From: Leptospira kirschneri serovar Cynopteri str. 3522 CT
GTDB taxonomy: Bacteria; Spirochaetota; Leptospiria; Leptospirales; Leptospiraceae
Assembly: GCF_000243695.2 (NCBI RefSeq)
Contig: NZ_AHMN02000006.1
Coordinates: forward strand, 1-64,000
Direction of reading: 5' to 3'
Length of the DNA stretch: 64,000 nt
The notes under the pieces: model-generated
What the model saw: only the letters and a program-made list of their open reading frames with translations
Databases searched by the model: none
Told to the model about the DNA's origin: nothing
Translations under genes and position numbers: made by a program
Shown: positions 9,161 to 22,133 of the stretch, one piece after another
Position numbering within the stretch: position 1 is the first letter of the stretch
Layout of the letters: the number at the start of each line of letters is the position of its first letter

Positions 9161-11830
9161 ATGATAGCGAATATAAAATGCAAATTAGTGCTAGCGTTAA
9201 GTGTGATTGTAACCTTTTCGTTAGGATGTAATAGCCAAAATAATGGCTCTAAAAATGATCTTAGTTTGTTTGCAACAATGTTTGCTCAAGCTACACAACA
9301 AACTACAATGAGATCGACAACAGTAAGCGTCAGCTCGTTAAACGAACTGATAGGTTTTAAACCTATTCAAGTAGAAAACGAGCAAGACTTTGACAGAATC
9401 GCAGATGGAAAAAAAAGAATTCTTGTTCCGTCGGTTATGACTTTCGGACCAAGTAATTCTTCTTCGAATGGAACTGCACAAAATATAACTTCAAACAATT
9501 GTAATGGAAGTTACGTTGCGCGCTTAAAACCGAGAGAATTCGTTAGATTCTTGGAAACACATGATATAACTTGTGTGGATAAATTTGTTTGGAATTACGA
9601 TCAATACTCAAATTATATTTATTCACAAGAGAACATGCTTGAAGTAGTCGATCGGTTGAAAGTTCTTGCTCCTCATTATAGGGGTAACAACGATTTGAAC
9701 TTTATACAATTGTTCAGAATGTTTTGGGCTGGGTACTATGTAAAACATTCTCACCCTTCCCTCCCATTTGATACAGACCAAATCTCTCAGGCTTTGGAGG
9801 CTCCAATGCAGACTTTTGCAAATAGTGCTCATTTCTTAGATGGAACCGACGACGCCGGAAAGGTTTTAGAGTTCTTCTTTACAGCAGCGGATAGTACAGG
9901 AAACGGACATATAATCTATCCACATATCCTTTCCTTTCTTGAAGCTACCTTAAACGATCCACAAAGATTGAGAAACAATTATTCTCAGCTCGTGGCTTTG
10001 GATGCTGTTTTTAGATTGTTCAAACGTCATATCCATTCAAGCAGCCCTGAATTTCTTGCAGAGATCGATTATAAATTGATTGGCAAACTGAGAAGATTTG
10101 CTCTTGATACAAGTCTCAACACAGATTCTCTAGTTTGGATCATTAACAATACGATATTTTGTTTGGATAGGATTTACGAATTTCTTCCTAACTTTCAATC
10201 AGAGATCACTTCAGTTGTGACTGATGTTCTAGAAACATATCCATACATTTCGGAACCGTATCTTGTAGGAGTCAAAGCGTTAACTCGACGTTCAGACTGT
10301 GCAAATTTACGGACCGGGAGAATTTGTTTGAGCGAGACCAAAGAAGCCGTGAAAAAGATGGTTTTGCCAAATACATATTATTTTGACGATCAAACACAAA
10401 TCGTACGCACACCTCTATCGATCGATGAAATTCAACCTTTATACCACGCTCTCAAACAGGTAGAATCTCAATTTTTTCGTTTGATAGGAATTCACGCTCC
10501 CGTGTCCGGAGATACGACCGATTCAATTTCCATGTATGTATATAGATCTAGAAAGGATTACGAAACTTTTCATCCTTTTTTATTCGATCTTCCTACAGAT
10601 AATGGTGGAATCTACATAGAACGAGACAAAGCGCTCTATACGTATCAACGTACTCCTGTGGAAAGTATATATACTCTAGAAGAATTACTTCGCCACGAAT
10701 ACAGTCATTATCTTGTAGGCAGATTTATAATTCCAGGTTTATGGTCTCAAACTTCAGCTCACGATAATGAAAGACTCACTTGGTTCGAAGAAGGAATTGC
10801 AGAATTTCTAGCCGGTAGTTCTTCAAGAGAAATTCATCCGCGTAAAAGTTTGATTTCTGAAATTAAAAGAGACGGTTCTTCTAGAATGGACGTTTCAAAA
10901 ATCCTAACGGCTCGTTATGGAAATTTCAAATTTTATAGATACTCGGGTAATTTCTTCAATTATCTCTATACCTATAAAAAAGATACCCTGAGAGACTTAA
11001 TTAGCACATTACGTGATTCAAATATTCAAACATTTGATTACTTAATTACTCAAATGTCTCACGACACAGGGCTCAATACTTCGTTTCAGGCATATTTAGA
11101 TTACCTAGTTAGCAACGTAGACTATCTTACAGATCCATCTACGCCCGCTCCGGATTTAGCAAATTTGTCCACCGACGATCCGAAAGTAATTCGATCTTTC
11201 TTTAGAAAGACCAACACCGGATATAAAGCAAAATGTACAACTGCCGCATTCGGACTCAACAGTCGTTTTTCTTGTAGAGGTTTGATATTTGGAAACGCCG
11301 CTTATAGTCCAGATTGGAATTCTGCGTGGTCTGATTTCAATTCAAAGATCAACGACCTTATGTCCACCTTGGAAAACAGTGGCGTGAATAACTTTAAGAG
11401 TATGAATTGTAGAATAGGAGAGATTCGTTTTGACAAATATTCGAATCTAGTTCGACCTTTTGCAATCTATTCTTGTGAAGGACCGCTGGCATACCGTCCT
11501 CGAATTTCTTATAAAAATCCTCAGAGGAGAAGCCAAACTGATTTTCGAAACACAATATCAGGCGTACACTCCACTTGTTTTGCAAATCCATCCACCGGAT
11601 CGGGTACAACTTGTAACACTCCGATAACTACAAATGCATTTTCGAATACAGCTACGTATGAAGAAATGTATCAAGACCTAAACGCGCGTTTAAACGAATT
11701 GAAATCAGAAATCTATACGATGAGACCTTCATTTTATAAAAAACTCGATTGTGATTTCAATTCTATTGATACAATTAATTTACCAGACGGTAGAAAATAT
11801 TTAACTGCAAATTCAAGTTGTAACTTCTAA
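9161..11830 (+). CDS. colA: Secreted/lipoprotein M9-family collagenase (ColA)
   Basis: 889 residues, the length expected for leptospiral ColA. The N-terminus is a lipoprotein signal ending SLGC (Cys23). The catalytic zinc site is HEYSH at residues 512-516, with the third ligand Glu544 in WFEEGIAEF, 28 residues after the second His as in clostridial collagenases (gluzincin, peptidase family M9). Upstream lies an all-helical activator-like region with many Asn/Phe-rich repeats (about 70-400); downstream is a Cys-containing C-terminal region (~690-889) where clostridial enzymes have PKD/collagen-binding domains, which I do not recognise here. It would cleave host collagen and aid tissue invasion, as reported for L. 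interrogans ColA. It is monocistronic with its own terminator and follows the 211-bp repeat array. Confidence 0.9.
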   Translation: MIANIKCKLVLALSVIVTFSLGCNSQNNGSKNDLSLFATMFAQATQQTTMRSTTVSVSSLNELIGFKPIQVENEQDFDRIADGKKRILVPSVMTFGPSNSSSNGTAQNITSNNCNGSYVARLKPREFVRFLETHDITCVDKFVWNYDQYSNYIYSQENMLEVVDRLKVLAPHYRGNNDLNFIQLFRMFWAGYYVKHSHPSLPFDTDQISQALEAPMQTFANSAHFLDGTDDAGKVLEFFFTAADSTGNGHIIYPHILSFLEATLNDPQRLRNNYSQLVALDAVFRLFKRHIHSSSPEFLAEIDYKLIGKLRRFALDTSLNTDSLVWIINNTIFCLDRIYEFLPNFQSEITSVVTDVLETYPYISEPYLVGVKALTRRSDCANLRTGRICLSETKEAVKKMVLPNTYYFDDQTQIVRTPLSIDEIQPLYHALKQVESQFFRLIGIHAPVSGDTTDSISMYVYRSRKDYETFHPFLFDLPTDNGGIYIERDKALYTYQRTPVESIYTLEELLRHEYSHYLVGRFIIPGLWSQTSAHDNERLTWFEEGIAEFLAGSSSREIHPRKSLISEIKRDGSSRMDVSKILTARYGNFKFYRYSGNFFNYLYTYKKDTLRDLISTLRDSNIQTFDYLITQMSHDTGLNTSFQAYLDYLVSNVDYLTDPSTPAPDLANLSTDDPKVIRSFFRKTNTGYKAKCTTAAFGLNSRFSCRGLIFGNAAYSPDWNSAWSDFNSKINDLMSTLENSGVNNFKSMNCRIGEIRFDKYSNLVRPFAIYSCEGPLAYRPRISYKNPQRRSQTDFRNTISGVHSTCFANPSTGSGTTCNTPITTNAFSNTATYEEMYQDLNARLNELKSEIYTMRPSFYKKLDCDFNSIDTINLPDGRKYLTANSSCNF

Positions 11831-11838
11831 GTGACCTC

Positions 11839-11884
11839 GTCCAGTTCATCCAGTCCATTTGGATGAACTGGACAATATTCTGTT
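11839..11884 (+). terminator. Intrinsic terminator of colA
   Basis: GTCCAGTTCATCCA (11839-11852), a 7-nt loop and the perfect complement TGGATGAACTGGAC (11860-11873), then ATATTCTGTTTTT. It lies 8 bp after the colA stop. Confidence 0.85.
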
Positions 11885-11950
11885 TTTAGAATATACTAAC
11901 CAGCCGTCTTTGATACAATCTACGCCATCATGATTCAAAATTAACGTGGG

Positions 11951-12318
11951 TTAGTGGAGAAATTTATTTTAGAGTTGTTCAAAAATGAATTCTCCATCTG
12001 TTTCTATTTCATGGAAACGAGCAATTGAAATAGTTTTGTTAAACGCCACTATGGAATTTTTCAAAAACTCTTTTATAAAAACCTGATTTTTCTGTAAAAA
12101 TAAAATGTGGTGGAACTACCATAATATCTATGTTTTACAATTAGATTTTGAAAATGTAGGAACTCATACGAATTTCAATCACGAAAAACGAATATTTAAA
12201 AATTCATAATGTCACTTAATTTGTGGGAACTCTCACAAATTTAGATTTTACGATAAAATTTTGAAATTTACACTTTTAGAAAAAATTTCCCAATTTCTCT
12301 TACGCTAAACTCACTTTA
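11951..12318. mobile_element. Degenerate Rep-C copy with Rep-A inserted
   Basis: Left end TTAACGTGGGTTAGTGG, right end CTTACGCTAAACTCACTTTA. The interior has dispersed GTAGGAACTCATAC / GTGGGAACTCTCAC units like those of the copies at 24409 and 30350. 12319-12544 holds only a further decayed Rep-B-like tract (12378-12449). Confidence 0.55.
11970..12071. mobile_element. Rep-A copy 2
   Basis: Orientation opposite to copy 1. The left end TAGAGTTGTTCAAAAATG is clear; the right end has lost its terminal TA (CAAAAACTCTTTT). Confidence 0.7.
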
Positions 12319-12544
12319 GAAATTAGAGTCGTTCAAAAAATCCAGATTTACTATTAAACCTTTTTATAATTCGTTTTTACTGATACTGAGCGCTGTAAAT
12401 TTTACTACAAGGCATTTAAAGACTCAGAGCTATAGTTCTGAGTAATAAAAAAGATAGAAGAAAATTAATTTTTGAGCACCTCTACTACATAAGAAAATGC
12501 TCAAAAATTCAAATTGGGATTTCAGCCAATTGTACTTATAACCA

Positions 12545-14011
<1,467 letters not shown>

Positions 14012-14259
14012 CGAAAGTGCTCCTCGGGTATAGTTCAAAAATTCGTTTTTGGGAACGGGCCCTCATTTTATCATCACAGATTCGGAAAGCAATTCTTTTT
14101 GCAACCTATCTGAACTCCAAAATTTTACTGCTAATTGTATTAAACCTTTTTCTAATTTCTTTAAGATTTCAGGACAAATCCTTAATTCTAACTGGATTCA
14201 ATGGTTTATTCTAATCCTCATAACTTCACAAAAATCGATCAAAAGAATACCTCTTCAGA

Positions 14260-14346
14260 GTTATATAATTAAGTACCAATACTTTGCACCAAAACAGTGT
14301 TTTGCGATAAAAGAGAACGATATACAATTTTATAGAGGATCAGATG
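14260..14346. mobile_element. Rep-B, degenerate
   Basis: Inverse orientation: TATATAATTAAGTACC, then AACAGTGTTTTGCGATAA, then CAATTTTATAGAGGATCAG. The core is conserved with several mismatches. Confidence 0.6.
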
Positions 14347-14606
14347 AATTTGTCCCATAAAGTTAAAATGTAAGAATCAATTCTTGGATAAAAACTTCTA
14401 TATTTTCGCAAAATCCATCTCCTATTTTGTCACTATTTTTATAAAAACTTATTCTAAAACTGGAACAAGTTCTTATCGCTTAATTTTTCTAATAAAATAC
14501 AATTCAGTTTCGGGACATTCTGTAAATCTCAATCGTAAAATCCAAAAACTCTGTTAGTAATTTCTAATCCTTAGAGTAACTTTAACTTAGGCGAGAGTTG
14601 TAGACC

Positions 14607-14699
14607 CATCTTTATAAAATTGAGTACCGTTAATTCTATCGCAAAACGCTGATTCCATGTAAAATATTAGGTATTTTTATTATATAGTTATGAGTAATA
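14607..14699. mobile_element. Rep-B copy
   Basis: CTTTATAAAATTGAGTACCG at the left and TTATATAGTTATGAGTAAT at the right, with the core CAAAACGCTGATTCCAT. Confidence 0.75.
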
Positions 14700-15070
14700 G
14701 AATCCATAAAAATAATACTACACAAACTTGTTACAAAACTTAGAATGTAAGATCTACTTCAAAAAGCCAATCATTCCGGCTTTTGAAAACTTCTACATCT
14801 TTATAAAACCGACCGTTAATTTTTAGTACGAATCAGAATAGTAAATAGAAAATCAACTTTACATTATTATAAAGATCGATAAAGTTCAACCCATTTCAAA
14901 AAGAGAATCAACCCGGCACTTATAATTTAGAAAAGAGACAGAATAAAATAAAATCCTTAAATTAAGATTTGATTGATTAGATATAAAAACGAAAAAGAAC
15001 TTGGAAATTTTTTTCTAAGAATTTCAGATAACTTGACAAAGAAAGAACTCAAAAGGAAAAATTAAAGAAT

Positions 15071-16597
<1,527 letters not shown>

Positions 16598-16794
16598 AAA
16601 TTCAAAACACGATTACACTTTTAAAAAACGTCCTTTAATTTTGAACTTGTATCAACGGTATTTCTTTATAAATTTCTAATAAACTACTGAAACTTCTACA
16701 AATTATGTTCGATCTAAATATTTGCAGAATTCCCAGTAGTTCTTCAATAAATCTTTAGGCTTTAAGGATCAGCTTTTTATACACAAAGTGCATA

Positions 16795-17109
16795 TCAAAA
16801 AACAGAAACTACAGACGTATCATCTTTTTCAAAAAACGACTCGGATCTTAGATTAGATTCAAAATAAAATACATCCTTAATTTCCGGAATACTACGAAAT
16901 AGGTTTAGAATTTTATCCGGTTCTTCAGTTTTAAGTATGATCATTATATTTTGGAATTCACTTTCAACATTCCGTTGTAACCGCCAATCCAACCAATCAA
17001 TAGACTTACGAGATAAAATACCTATCATACGTAAAATTGTTCCCGAACCTTCTTCGGAAGAAATATAAAAAGTATAATATTTTGTTTCAATATTTTCATA
17101 CAAAGTCAT
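16795..17109 (-). CDS. Small ACT-domain protein, acetolactate synthase regulatory subunit-like
   Basis: 104 residues preceded by AGGAG, 8 bases before ATG. The pattern YYTFYISSEEGSGTILRMIG, then IDWLDWRLQR, a central strand (FQNIMIILKT) and an IPEIKDVFYF strand is a single ACT domain, as in short IlvM/IlvN subunits that bind valine-type effectors and activate acetolactate synthase. It is the last gene of a leader-controlled operon whose large-subunit gene is broken just upstream (35-bp gap), so it may now have no local partner. Another large subunit elsewhere in the genome could use it. An unrelated ACT regulator is possible. Confidence 0.7.
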   Translation of the reverse strand: MTLYENIETKYYTFYISSEEGSGTILRMIGILSRKSIDWLDWRLQRNVESEFQNIMIILKTEEPDKILNLFRSIPEIKDVFYFESNLRSESFFEKDDTSVVSVF

Positions 17110-17143
17110 AAAATAAACTCCTATATTGTAATATATTAATAAA

Positions 17144-17807
17144 TCATTTTGTGGCCAGAGGGCGATTTAAACCTCCACCGATATAAAACACCGGTTTATT
17201 AGCTTCCGATAGTAATTTCTTAAAAGTTTTCTTCCATTCTAGATCGATCGTATCAGTAAATTTTATTTTCTGAATATTCCAAAATTCTTTTTCTTTAGAA
17301 ATATCCCAATCAATCTTAGCAGAAGCCACATCTTTCGGAACGTCAATCCAGACCGGACCGGGCCTACCTTCTATAGAAGTCATCCAAGCCTGAGGGAGAA
17401 TTCGGATCAAGTCCTCGACTTTTTTCACTAAATAACTTCTTTTAGTAATCGGAACGGACAAACTAAAAGTATCAATTTCCTGAAATGCGTCCGTGCCAAT
17501 CATAGAAACCGGCACCTGTCCAGTGATCACGATTCGAATCCATCTTTGCATCTGCAACCGCAGTAATTAAGTTAGTAACTCCCGGTCCCGAAGAAGCAAA
17601 ACAAACTCCGGGTTTTCCATTTGCCCTTGCCATTCCACCGGCTATAAAACCCGTACCTTGTTCATGTCTAGCAAGAATATGTCGAATTTTACTTCCGTAT
17701 AACGTATCGTAGATGGGAAGACTGGCTCCTCCTGGAATTCCGGAGACGATTTCGACTCCCGCAAATTCTAAAAATCGAACAATAAACTCCGCTCCGTTTA
17801 AATACAT
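17144..17807 (-). pseudogene. Acetolactate synthase large subunit (ilvB-like), frameshifted and truncated
   Basis: The start at 17807 ([19 protein letters not shown]) opens a TPP-enzyme N-terminal domain: [33 protein letters not shown] with the catalytic Glu, and [20 protein letters not shown]. The frame is then lost: the expected [14 protein letters not shown] requires five extra bases (TTCCG) at about 17529. The second frame carries [13 protein letters not shown], then GRPGPVWIDVPKD, and stops at LNRPLATK, about residue 220 of a usual 550-590. The FAD-contacting middle and TPP-binding C-terminal domains are absent, and the ACT gene follows directly, so a large internal deletion is likely. 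A leader peptide and attenuator lie upstream. Confidence 0.85.
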
Positions 17808-17856
17808 ACTTATTTCCTTAATCGTCTTTAAAATCACCATGAACCCTAAAAATAAA

Positions 17857-17891
17857 AAAGCCTCCCTGGCTTTACACCAGAGGAGGCTTTT
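17857..17891 (-). terminator. Attenuator terminator in the ilv leader
   Basis: On the minus strand AAAGCCTCC-T-CTGG, loop TGTAAAG, CCAGGGAGGCTTTTTT: a 13-bp stem with one bulge, followed by TTTTTTATTTTT. It lies between the stop of a Val-rich leader peptide (17918) and the ilvB start (17807), the position of a transcription attenuator. Confidence 0.85.
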
Positions 17892-17917
17892 CTTAGGATT
17901 GCGCCTGAAGTAAATCT

Positions 17918-18016
17918 CTACAGCGTAAAGCAACGTCCCGGTGTTCCGAAGACCACCACTAACATAAACACAATGCTGTTTACTGACATGGATGCAATTA
18001 CGTGATTGAGATTCAT
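17918..18016 (-). CDS. Putative ilv leader peptide (32 aa, branched-chain-rich)
   Basis: A 32-codon frame beginning ATG AAT CTC and ending with TAG. The peptide has the core [15 protein letters not shown]: Ile, Val, Leu and three consecutive Val codons (GTG GTG GTC). Those codons lie in the first arm of a hairpin (17940-17957: stem GGTGGTC, UUCG loop, GAACACC) that would act as a pause structure, and the attenuator terminator begins 27 bp after the stop. This is the classic arrangement of amino-acid attenuation in ilv operons. The weakness is the lack of an obvious Shine-Dalgarno; initiation at the internal ATG ten codons later would keep all control codons. Confidence 0.7.
   Translation of the reverse strand: MNLNHVIASMSVNSIVFMLVVVFGTPGRCFTL
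17940..17957 (-). promoter_or_regulatory. UUCG-capped pause hairpin overlapping leader Val codons
   Basis: Minus strand GGTGGTC-TTCG-GAACACC: six of seven stem pairs form, closed by a C(UUCG)G tetraloop. It lies directly on the control codons, so ribosome position would decide its folding. Confidence 0.55.
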
Positions 18017-18113
18017 AAAATGAGTTCTGCTACCAACAAAAATAAAAAACGATTCACTTTACAAGCATTTTTTAGAAAGATCATTATGATTCTAATTGGA
18101 ATTTTGTATTCCC

Positions 18114-18208
18114 CTACTCAAAACTATATAATAAAGTATTTAGTTTTTTGTGCTGAAACAGGCTTTGCAATAAAAATTACGGTACTCAATCTTATAAGGA
18201 TCAGTAAT
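18114..18208. mobile_element. Rep-B copy, diverged
   Basis: Inverse orientation. AACTATATAATAAAGTATTT at the left and ACTCAATCTTATAAGGATCA at the right. The rest of 18017-18477 is AT-rich with one further decayed Rep-B-like tract (18312-18368); the tpx promoter must lie in its 3' part. Confidence 0.65.
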
Positions 18209-18477
18209 TTAAAACCACAAAACAAATTTCCAACAATAACTTTAAAAACTAAACTATATGTCTTCAATAGATAGAATACTATCCAGAACAATATAAATAA
18301 AAATATCGTAAATTTTTATTACAAAAGCTCATCTGAGTACAAAACATTAAATACACAGTTATCAGTAAAAACCGTTTCAAAAAATTTAGAAAAAATCCTG
18401 CTTTCTCGGACATTGTCCCTAGATAAAATGACGCTTTCGTATATTCTTTAATTCTAATTATAGGAAGGAAAATTCAA

Positions 18478-18993
18478 ATGACAAAAGTTACTCTGAAAGG
18501 CAACCCAGTACAACTCGAAGGAAAAATTCCATCTCCAGGAGACAAGGCTCCGGACTTCAAAGCGATCAAACAAGATCTTTCTGAATTTAGTCTTAAAGAT
18601 TATGCGGGCAAAGTAAAAATACTCGTAGCGGTTCCAAGTTTAGATACTTCCGTCTGCGCTCTCGAAACCAAAGCATTTAACGAAAAAGCAGCTGGAATGT
18701 CCGACGTAACAACCCTGGTAATCTCCGGAGATCTACCTTTTGCAATGGGCCGTTTTTGTACTACGGAAGGAATCAATTCTCCGAACCTAATAACGGGATC
18801 TCAATACAGAGATTTTTCATTTTCAAAAGCTTATGGAACTCATATCGCAGACGGACCGCTCAAAGGACTTTCTGCAAGAGCAGTTTTTGTATTAGATAAA
18901 TCGGATACGGTTCGTTATGTGGAAATCGTACCCGAAATCACGACGGAACCGAACTACACAGCTGCAATCGCGGCCGTCAACGCAGCACTTTAA
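18478..18993 (+). CDS. tpx: Thiol peroxidase (Tpx), atypical 2-Cys peroxiredoxin
   Basis: 171 residues, the normal family length, with an AGGAAGG site 8 bases before ATG. Reduces hydrogen and alkyl peroxides using thioredoxin. The peroxidatic Cys60 lies in [12 protein letters not shown] and the resolving Cys94 in GRFCTTEGI, 34 residues apart as in E. coli Tpx (Cys61/Cys95). The N-terminal [20 protein letters not shown] is typical. The protein is cytoplasmic or periplasmic depending on species; no signal peptide is seen here. Monocistronic. Confidence 0.97.
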   Translation: MTKVTLKGNPVQLEGKIPSPGDKAPDFKAIKQDLSEFSLKDYAGKVKILVAVPSLDTSVCALETKAFNEKAAGMSDVTTLVISGDLPFAMGRFCTTEGINSPNLITGSQYRDFSFSKAYGTHIADGPLKGLSARAVFVLDKSDTVRYVEIVPEITTEPNYTAAIAAVNAAL

Positions 18994-19067
18994 GAAAACC
19001 GAATATTCTCGGTTTATTCTGTTTATGAATCAAGCCGAGAATATTTCAAAAGATACATTTAAATCTA

Positions 19068-19214
19068 ACGTGATTTAGACTTAAAAAAGTGAGATAGAAG
19101 TATGAACTTTTAAAATTTGTTCTTAAAATCGTGATTTGTAGTAGTTCCCAGATTTTAAAAATCCATTTTCCAACTTTTTTCAGAAAAATGAATCATGACC
19201 AAACTGACGTTAAA
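19068..19214. mobile_element. Short Rep-C-like element
   Basis: TAACGTGATTTAGACTTAA at the left, AAACTGACGTTAAA at the right, with one GTAGTAGTTCCCAGA unit inside. Confidence 0.5.
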
Positions 19215-19333
19215 CTAAGTCTTACTAAAAAACATCTCAAGAACCCATTTCACTTTTGGAAATTTAGACATTCAAATTTTTAGAAAAAATATAGATCCGT
19301 AGTTTTATAATAAAATCAATTAATAATATATAA

Positions 19334-19437
19334 TAGAGCTTTTGAAAAATTCCATAGTGAGAGTAACAAAAACTGCTTCAATCGACAGTTTCCATAAAAT
19401 GGAAAATAGCTGGAGAATTCATTTTTCAACAACTCTA
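19334..19437. mobile_element. Rep-A copy 3
   Basis: TAGAGCTTTTGAAAAATTCC to TTTTTCAACAACTCTA, TA at both ends. Confidence 0.8.
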
Positions 19438-19742
19438 TTGTGAGATCAGCCAATAAATCGGAGTTAAATGCAGTTTTTTGAAAATGCCACATCTTTGGTA
19501 AAATCGATATAAAACTTTTAATGCTATTTTTATGCGTCCGAGTAGTAAATAGTTAAACGTATTTTTAACTCGAAAACGCGTTCAATGAAAATCAAAATTA
19601 GTCTAAACTTTGTAGATAGGGCACTTCATCCTATTTAAAAAACTATTAATTTCAAATTATATGTTACTATATAATGATATTTAAAAAGGAGATAATACTT
19701 TAAAATTATGTTAAGTATTTTCCAAGAGAAAAAAATAAAAAG

Positions 19743-20017
19743 ATGAAAAGACTCGAAAATTTTTACAAGGTGTTATTGTGTTTTCCTGTTTTTGTTTTTA
19801 AATTGCCTACCAGAACAACAATCTACTCTTATCTTTATTTTCAAACGATCACATTTTCGAATTGGTAAGAGATAAATCCGCGAAACAAACCAAACCGAAC
19901 CAAAAGTATTTCTCTGTGACTTTGATATCCCAATCAAACGGAAAAAAAGTTCAAGCAGATCCTGATCAACCAAACGGATGGTTAAAAGTAAGTGCCGAGA
20001 GCGATACGAAGTTTAAT
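19743..20017 (+). pseudogene. 5' remnant of an exported or lipoprotein gene cut by Rep-C
   Basis: Starting from the ATG at 19743, a signal-like MKRLENFYKVLLCFPVFVF is read, then the frame is lost near 19800. A second plus-strand frame continues with coding-like sequence (YQNNNLLLSLFSNDHIFELV, SVTLISQSNGKKVQADPDQP) up to WLKVSAESDTKFN, where Rep-C begins at 20018. On the other side of the element (20491-20707) another open stretch follows. I infer one gene broken by a small frameshift and then by element insertion. No family is recognised. Confidence 0.45.
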
Positions 20018-20490
<473 letters not shown>

Positions 20491-20707
20491 ATACAACGAT
20501 GGATCTAACAATCTTGAAATTATAAGCCCAAGCCGAACTTGTTTAAAATCAGGAGACACCGTAATGTTCATAGACTGGGATACTTCTTTTGGAGGTTATT
20601 ATTTTCTTACAAATTGGAATGGAGGTGAATATATCTTTCTTTGGGACGAACTCCGAAGCCTAAGAACAACCTTTATTATTGAACTTCAAACCGACAACAA
20701 CGAATAA
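20491..20707 (+). pseudogene. 3' remnant of a gene interrupted by Rep-C
   Basis: The frame is open through the right end of Rep-C but becomes protein-like only from KYNDGSNNLEIISPSRTC, followed by SGDTVMFIDWDTSFGGYYFL, TNWNGGEYIFLWDELRSL and a stop at 20705-20707. The Trp/Tyr/Asp-rich composition differs from the element-derived N-terminus, which would supply an artificial start at 20411. Probably the C-terminus of the gene whose 5' part precedes the element; family not recognised. Confidence 0.5.
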
Positions 20708-20785
20708 ATCCAAAATGAAATCTTCACAGTTATATCGAGGAGAAATACTCACTGATTGTTTTTACGATTTTAATTCAAAAATTAA

Positions 20786-20881
20786 ACACTCATAACTATA
20801 TAATAAAGTACCTAATATTTTACATGGAATCAGCGTTTTGCGATAGAATTAACGGTACTCAATTTTATAGAGATCAGTAAT
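20786..20881. mobile_element. Rep-B copy
   Basis: Inverse orientation, well conserved: CATAACTATATAATAAAGTA to ACTCAATTTTATAGAGATCA. Confidence 0.75.
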
Positions 20882-20917
20882 TTTTTAAAGAATATTATAA
20901 TTTTATAATCAATAAAA

Positions 20918-21020
20918 TAGAGTTGTTGAAAAATGAATACTCCATCTGTTGCCGCTGCATTGAAATTGACAATTGAAGTAGTTTTGCCAAACTCTACTGT
21001 AGAATTTTTCAACAACTTTA
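20918..21020. mobile_element. Rep-A copy 4
   Basis: 103 bp, TAGAGTTGTTGAAAAATGAA to TTTTTCAACAACTTTA. Confidence 0.8.
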
Positions 21021-21124
21021 ATATTTATAAAAATAATTTTTAACGTGAATTCGGTATAACGCAGAAGGGATTGATATGGTAGAACTCAAATTAAGTTATA
21101 TAGTAGTTTTGAGATAAGTGTGAA

Positions 21125-21529
21125 TTAAATGCTAAAAATTCGAATCGCTTCGGAAAGATCGGGAGCAGTACGAAAAAGAGCTTTGAGCCTGGTCAGCTCG
21201 AGCATTTTTTCTATCTGTGGTGGTAACGAATAAAGAGCAAGTCCAGCACAGGGAATTTTACTCAATCGATTCTGAGCCCCGATAAAAGTGGCAATTCCAG
21301 AAGAATCCATAGTGCGTACACCCGAAAGATCTATTAGAAGAATATAAATCTTTTTTTCAATAAGTTCATTAAAAGTATCTTTCAATTCTTTTGCAGAAAA
21401 TAGATTGATGTCTCCTTGGACCTGGATGATAACAGCGGGACCGGGAAGAGTTCCAGAGGAAGAGATATTTTCAATCGAAATTTTCATCTCGTTATTTTTG
21501 TGGCTCATCGAATTGGGTTTAGTTTCCAT
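21125..21529 (-). CDS. STAS-domain protein (anti-sigma factor antagonist type)
   Basis: 134 residues from the ATG at 21529, chosen because GGAGATGG precedes it by 2-9 bases; an earlier ATG would add 14 residues with no ribosome site. The fold is a STAS domain: GPAVIIQVQGDINLFSAKEL, then IYILLIDLSGVRTMDSSGIA with the phosphorylatable Ser in DSSG, and a final LKALFRTAPDLSEAIRIF. Such proteins bind anti-sigma kinases (SpoIIAB/RsbW type) and are switched by phosphorylation. No kinase is adjacent, so its partner is elsewhere. Compare the second STAS gene at 39433. Confidence 0.85.
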   Translation of the reverse strand: METKPNSMSHKNNEMKISIENISSSGTLPGPAVIIQVQGDINLFSAKELKDTFNELIEKKIYILLIDLSGVRTMDSSGIATFIGAQNRLSKIPCAGLALYSLPPQIEKMLELTRLKALFRTAPDLSEAIRIFSI

Positions 21530-22133
21530 AATCCATCTCCGAGAAAGTCTGAGGCCTATTATCCATATCAATCCATAAATTCAATAACAAATGAGAAATA
21601 ATTTTTTGATGAGCTCTAAAAGAATCAAAATGTTTTGCGAATTTTAGAAACATCATAAAAGCAGAACGAGTTTTGAACATAACAAATAGACCGAAAGAGA
21701 TTTAAAAAATCAAACAAATAGAATTCAATTTTAAGAAACGAATATAAATTTTTCCCAATAAGTTAGCAATCTTATAGATTTTTTTAAAGTATGTAAGTTA
21801 AAAGCGAGCTTTTTCCTAAAAAACCCAAGCGACGGAATTAAAACTACAAAGGTTTAGTATGTTTTAGACAGCATAAAGTCACATTTAGAACCAAAACTTA
21901 TGATTACACATCTTATTAAAGAATAGAATATTTCGAAACAACCCCAAATTTTAGATGTTCGATGATTGAATTCTAAGTAGTCAAGAAACGATTCACTCAA
22001 AAAAGGCTGTTATTCTTTATAAAAAACCTCAATAAAATCCAAAAAGTCAAATCAGATTCCGCATGAAATCGCTGTTTTGCGAAATCATTATTAAAAATAC
22101 ATTTTATATAAATTTCTTTAAGAAATTTTTTTC

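Larger units (their letters stand above)
14012..15070. other. Intergenic with two Rep-B copies, no gene seen
   Basis: Contains a degenerate Rep-B (14260-14346) and a good Rep-B (14607-14699). The remainder is AT-rich single-copy DNA. An open frame of ~100 codons around 14049-14360 runs through the Rep-B remnant and shows no coding character. Confidence 0.65.
18994..19740. other. Repeat-bearing intergenic region after tpx
   Basis: Holds an inverted repeat AATATTCTCGG (19002-19012) / CCGAGAATATT (19035-19045) that may be the tpx terminator although no T-run follows, a small Rep-C (19068-19214) and a Rep-A (19334-19437). No gene seen. Confidence 0.55.
20708..21124. other. Intergenic with Rep-B, Rep-A and a Rep-C end
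   Basis: Rep-B 20786-20881, Rep-A 20918-21020, and a lone Rep-C terminus TTTAACGTGAATTCGGTATAA at 21041. No gene seen. Confidence 0.7.

Noticed and set aside
9161..11830. Open frames on the minus strand and in other frames within colA, murD, proA, VM and thiolase genes
   Set aside because: They overlap well-supported genes, lack ribosome sites and have composition typical of shadow frames.
18014..18274. 90-codon plus-strand frame overlapping the ilv leader
   Set aside because: Runs into Rep-B at 18114, has no ribosome site, and is antisense to the start of a better-supported leader peptide.
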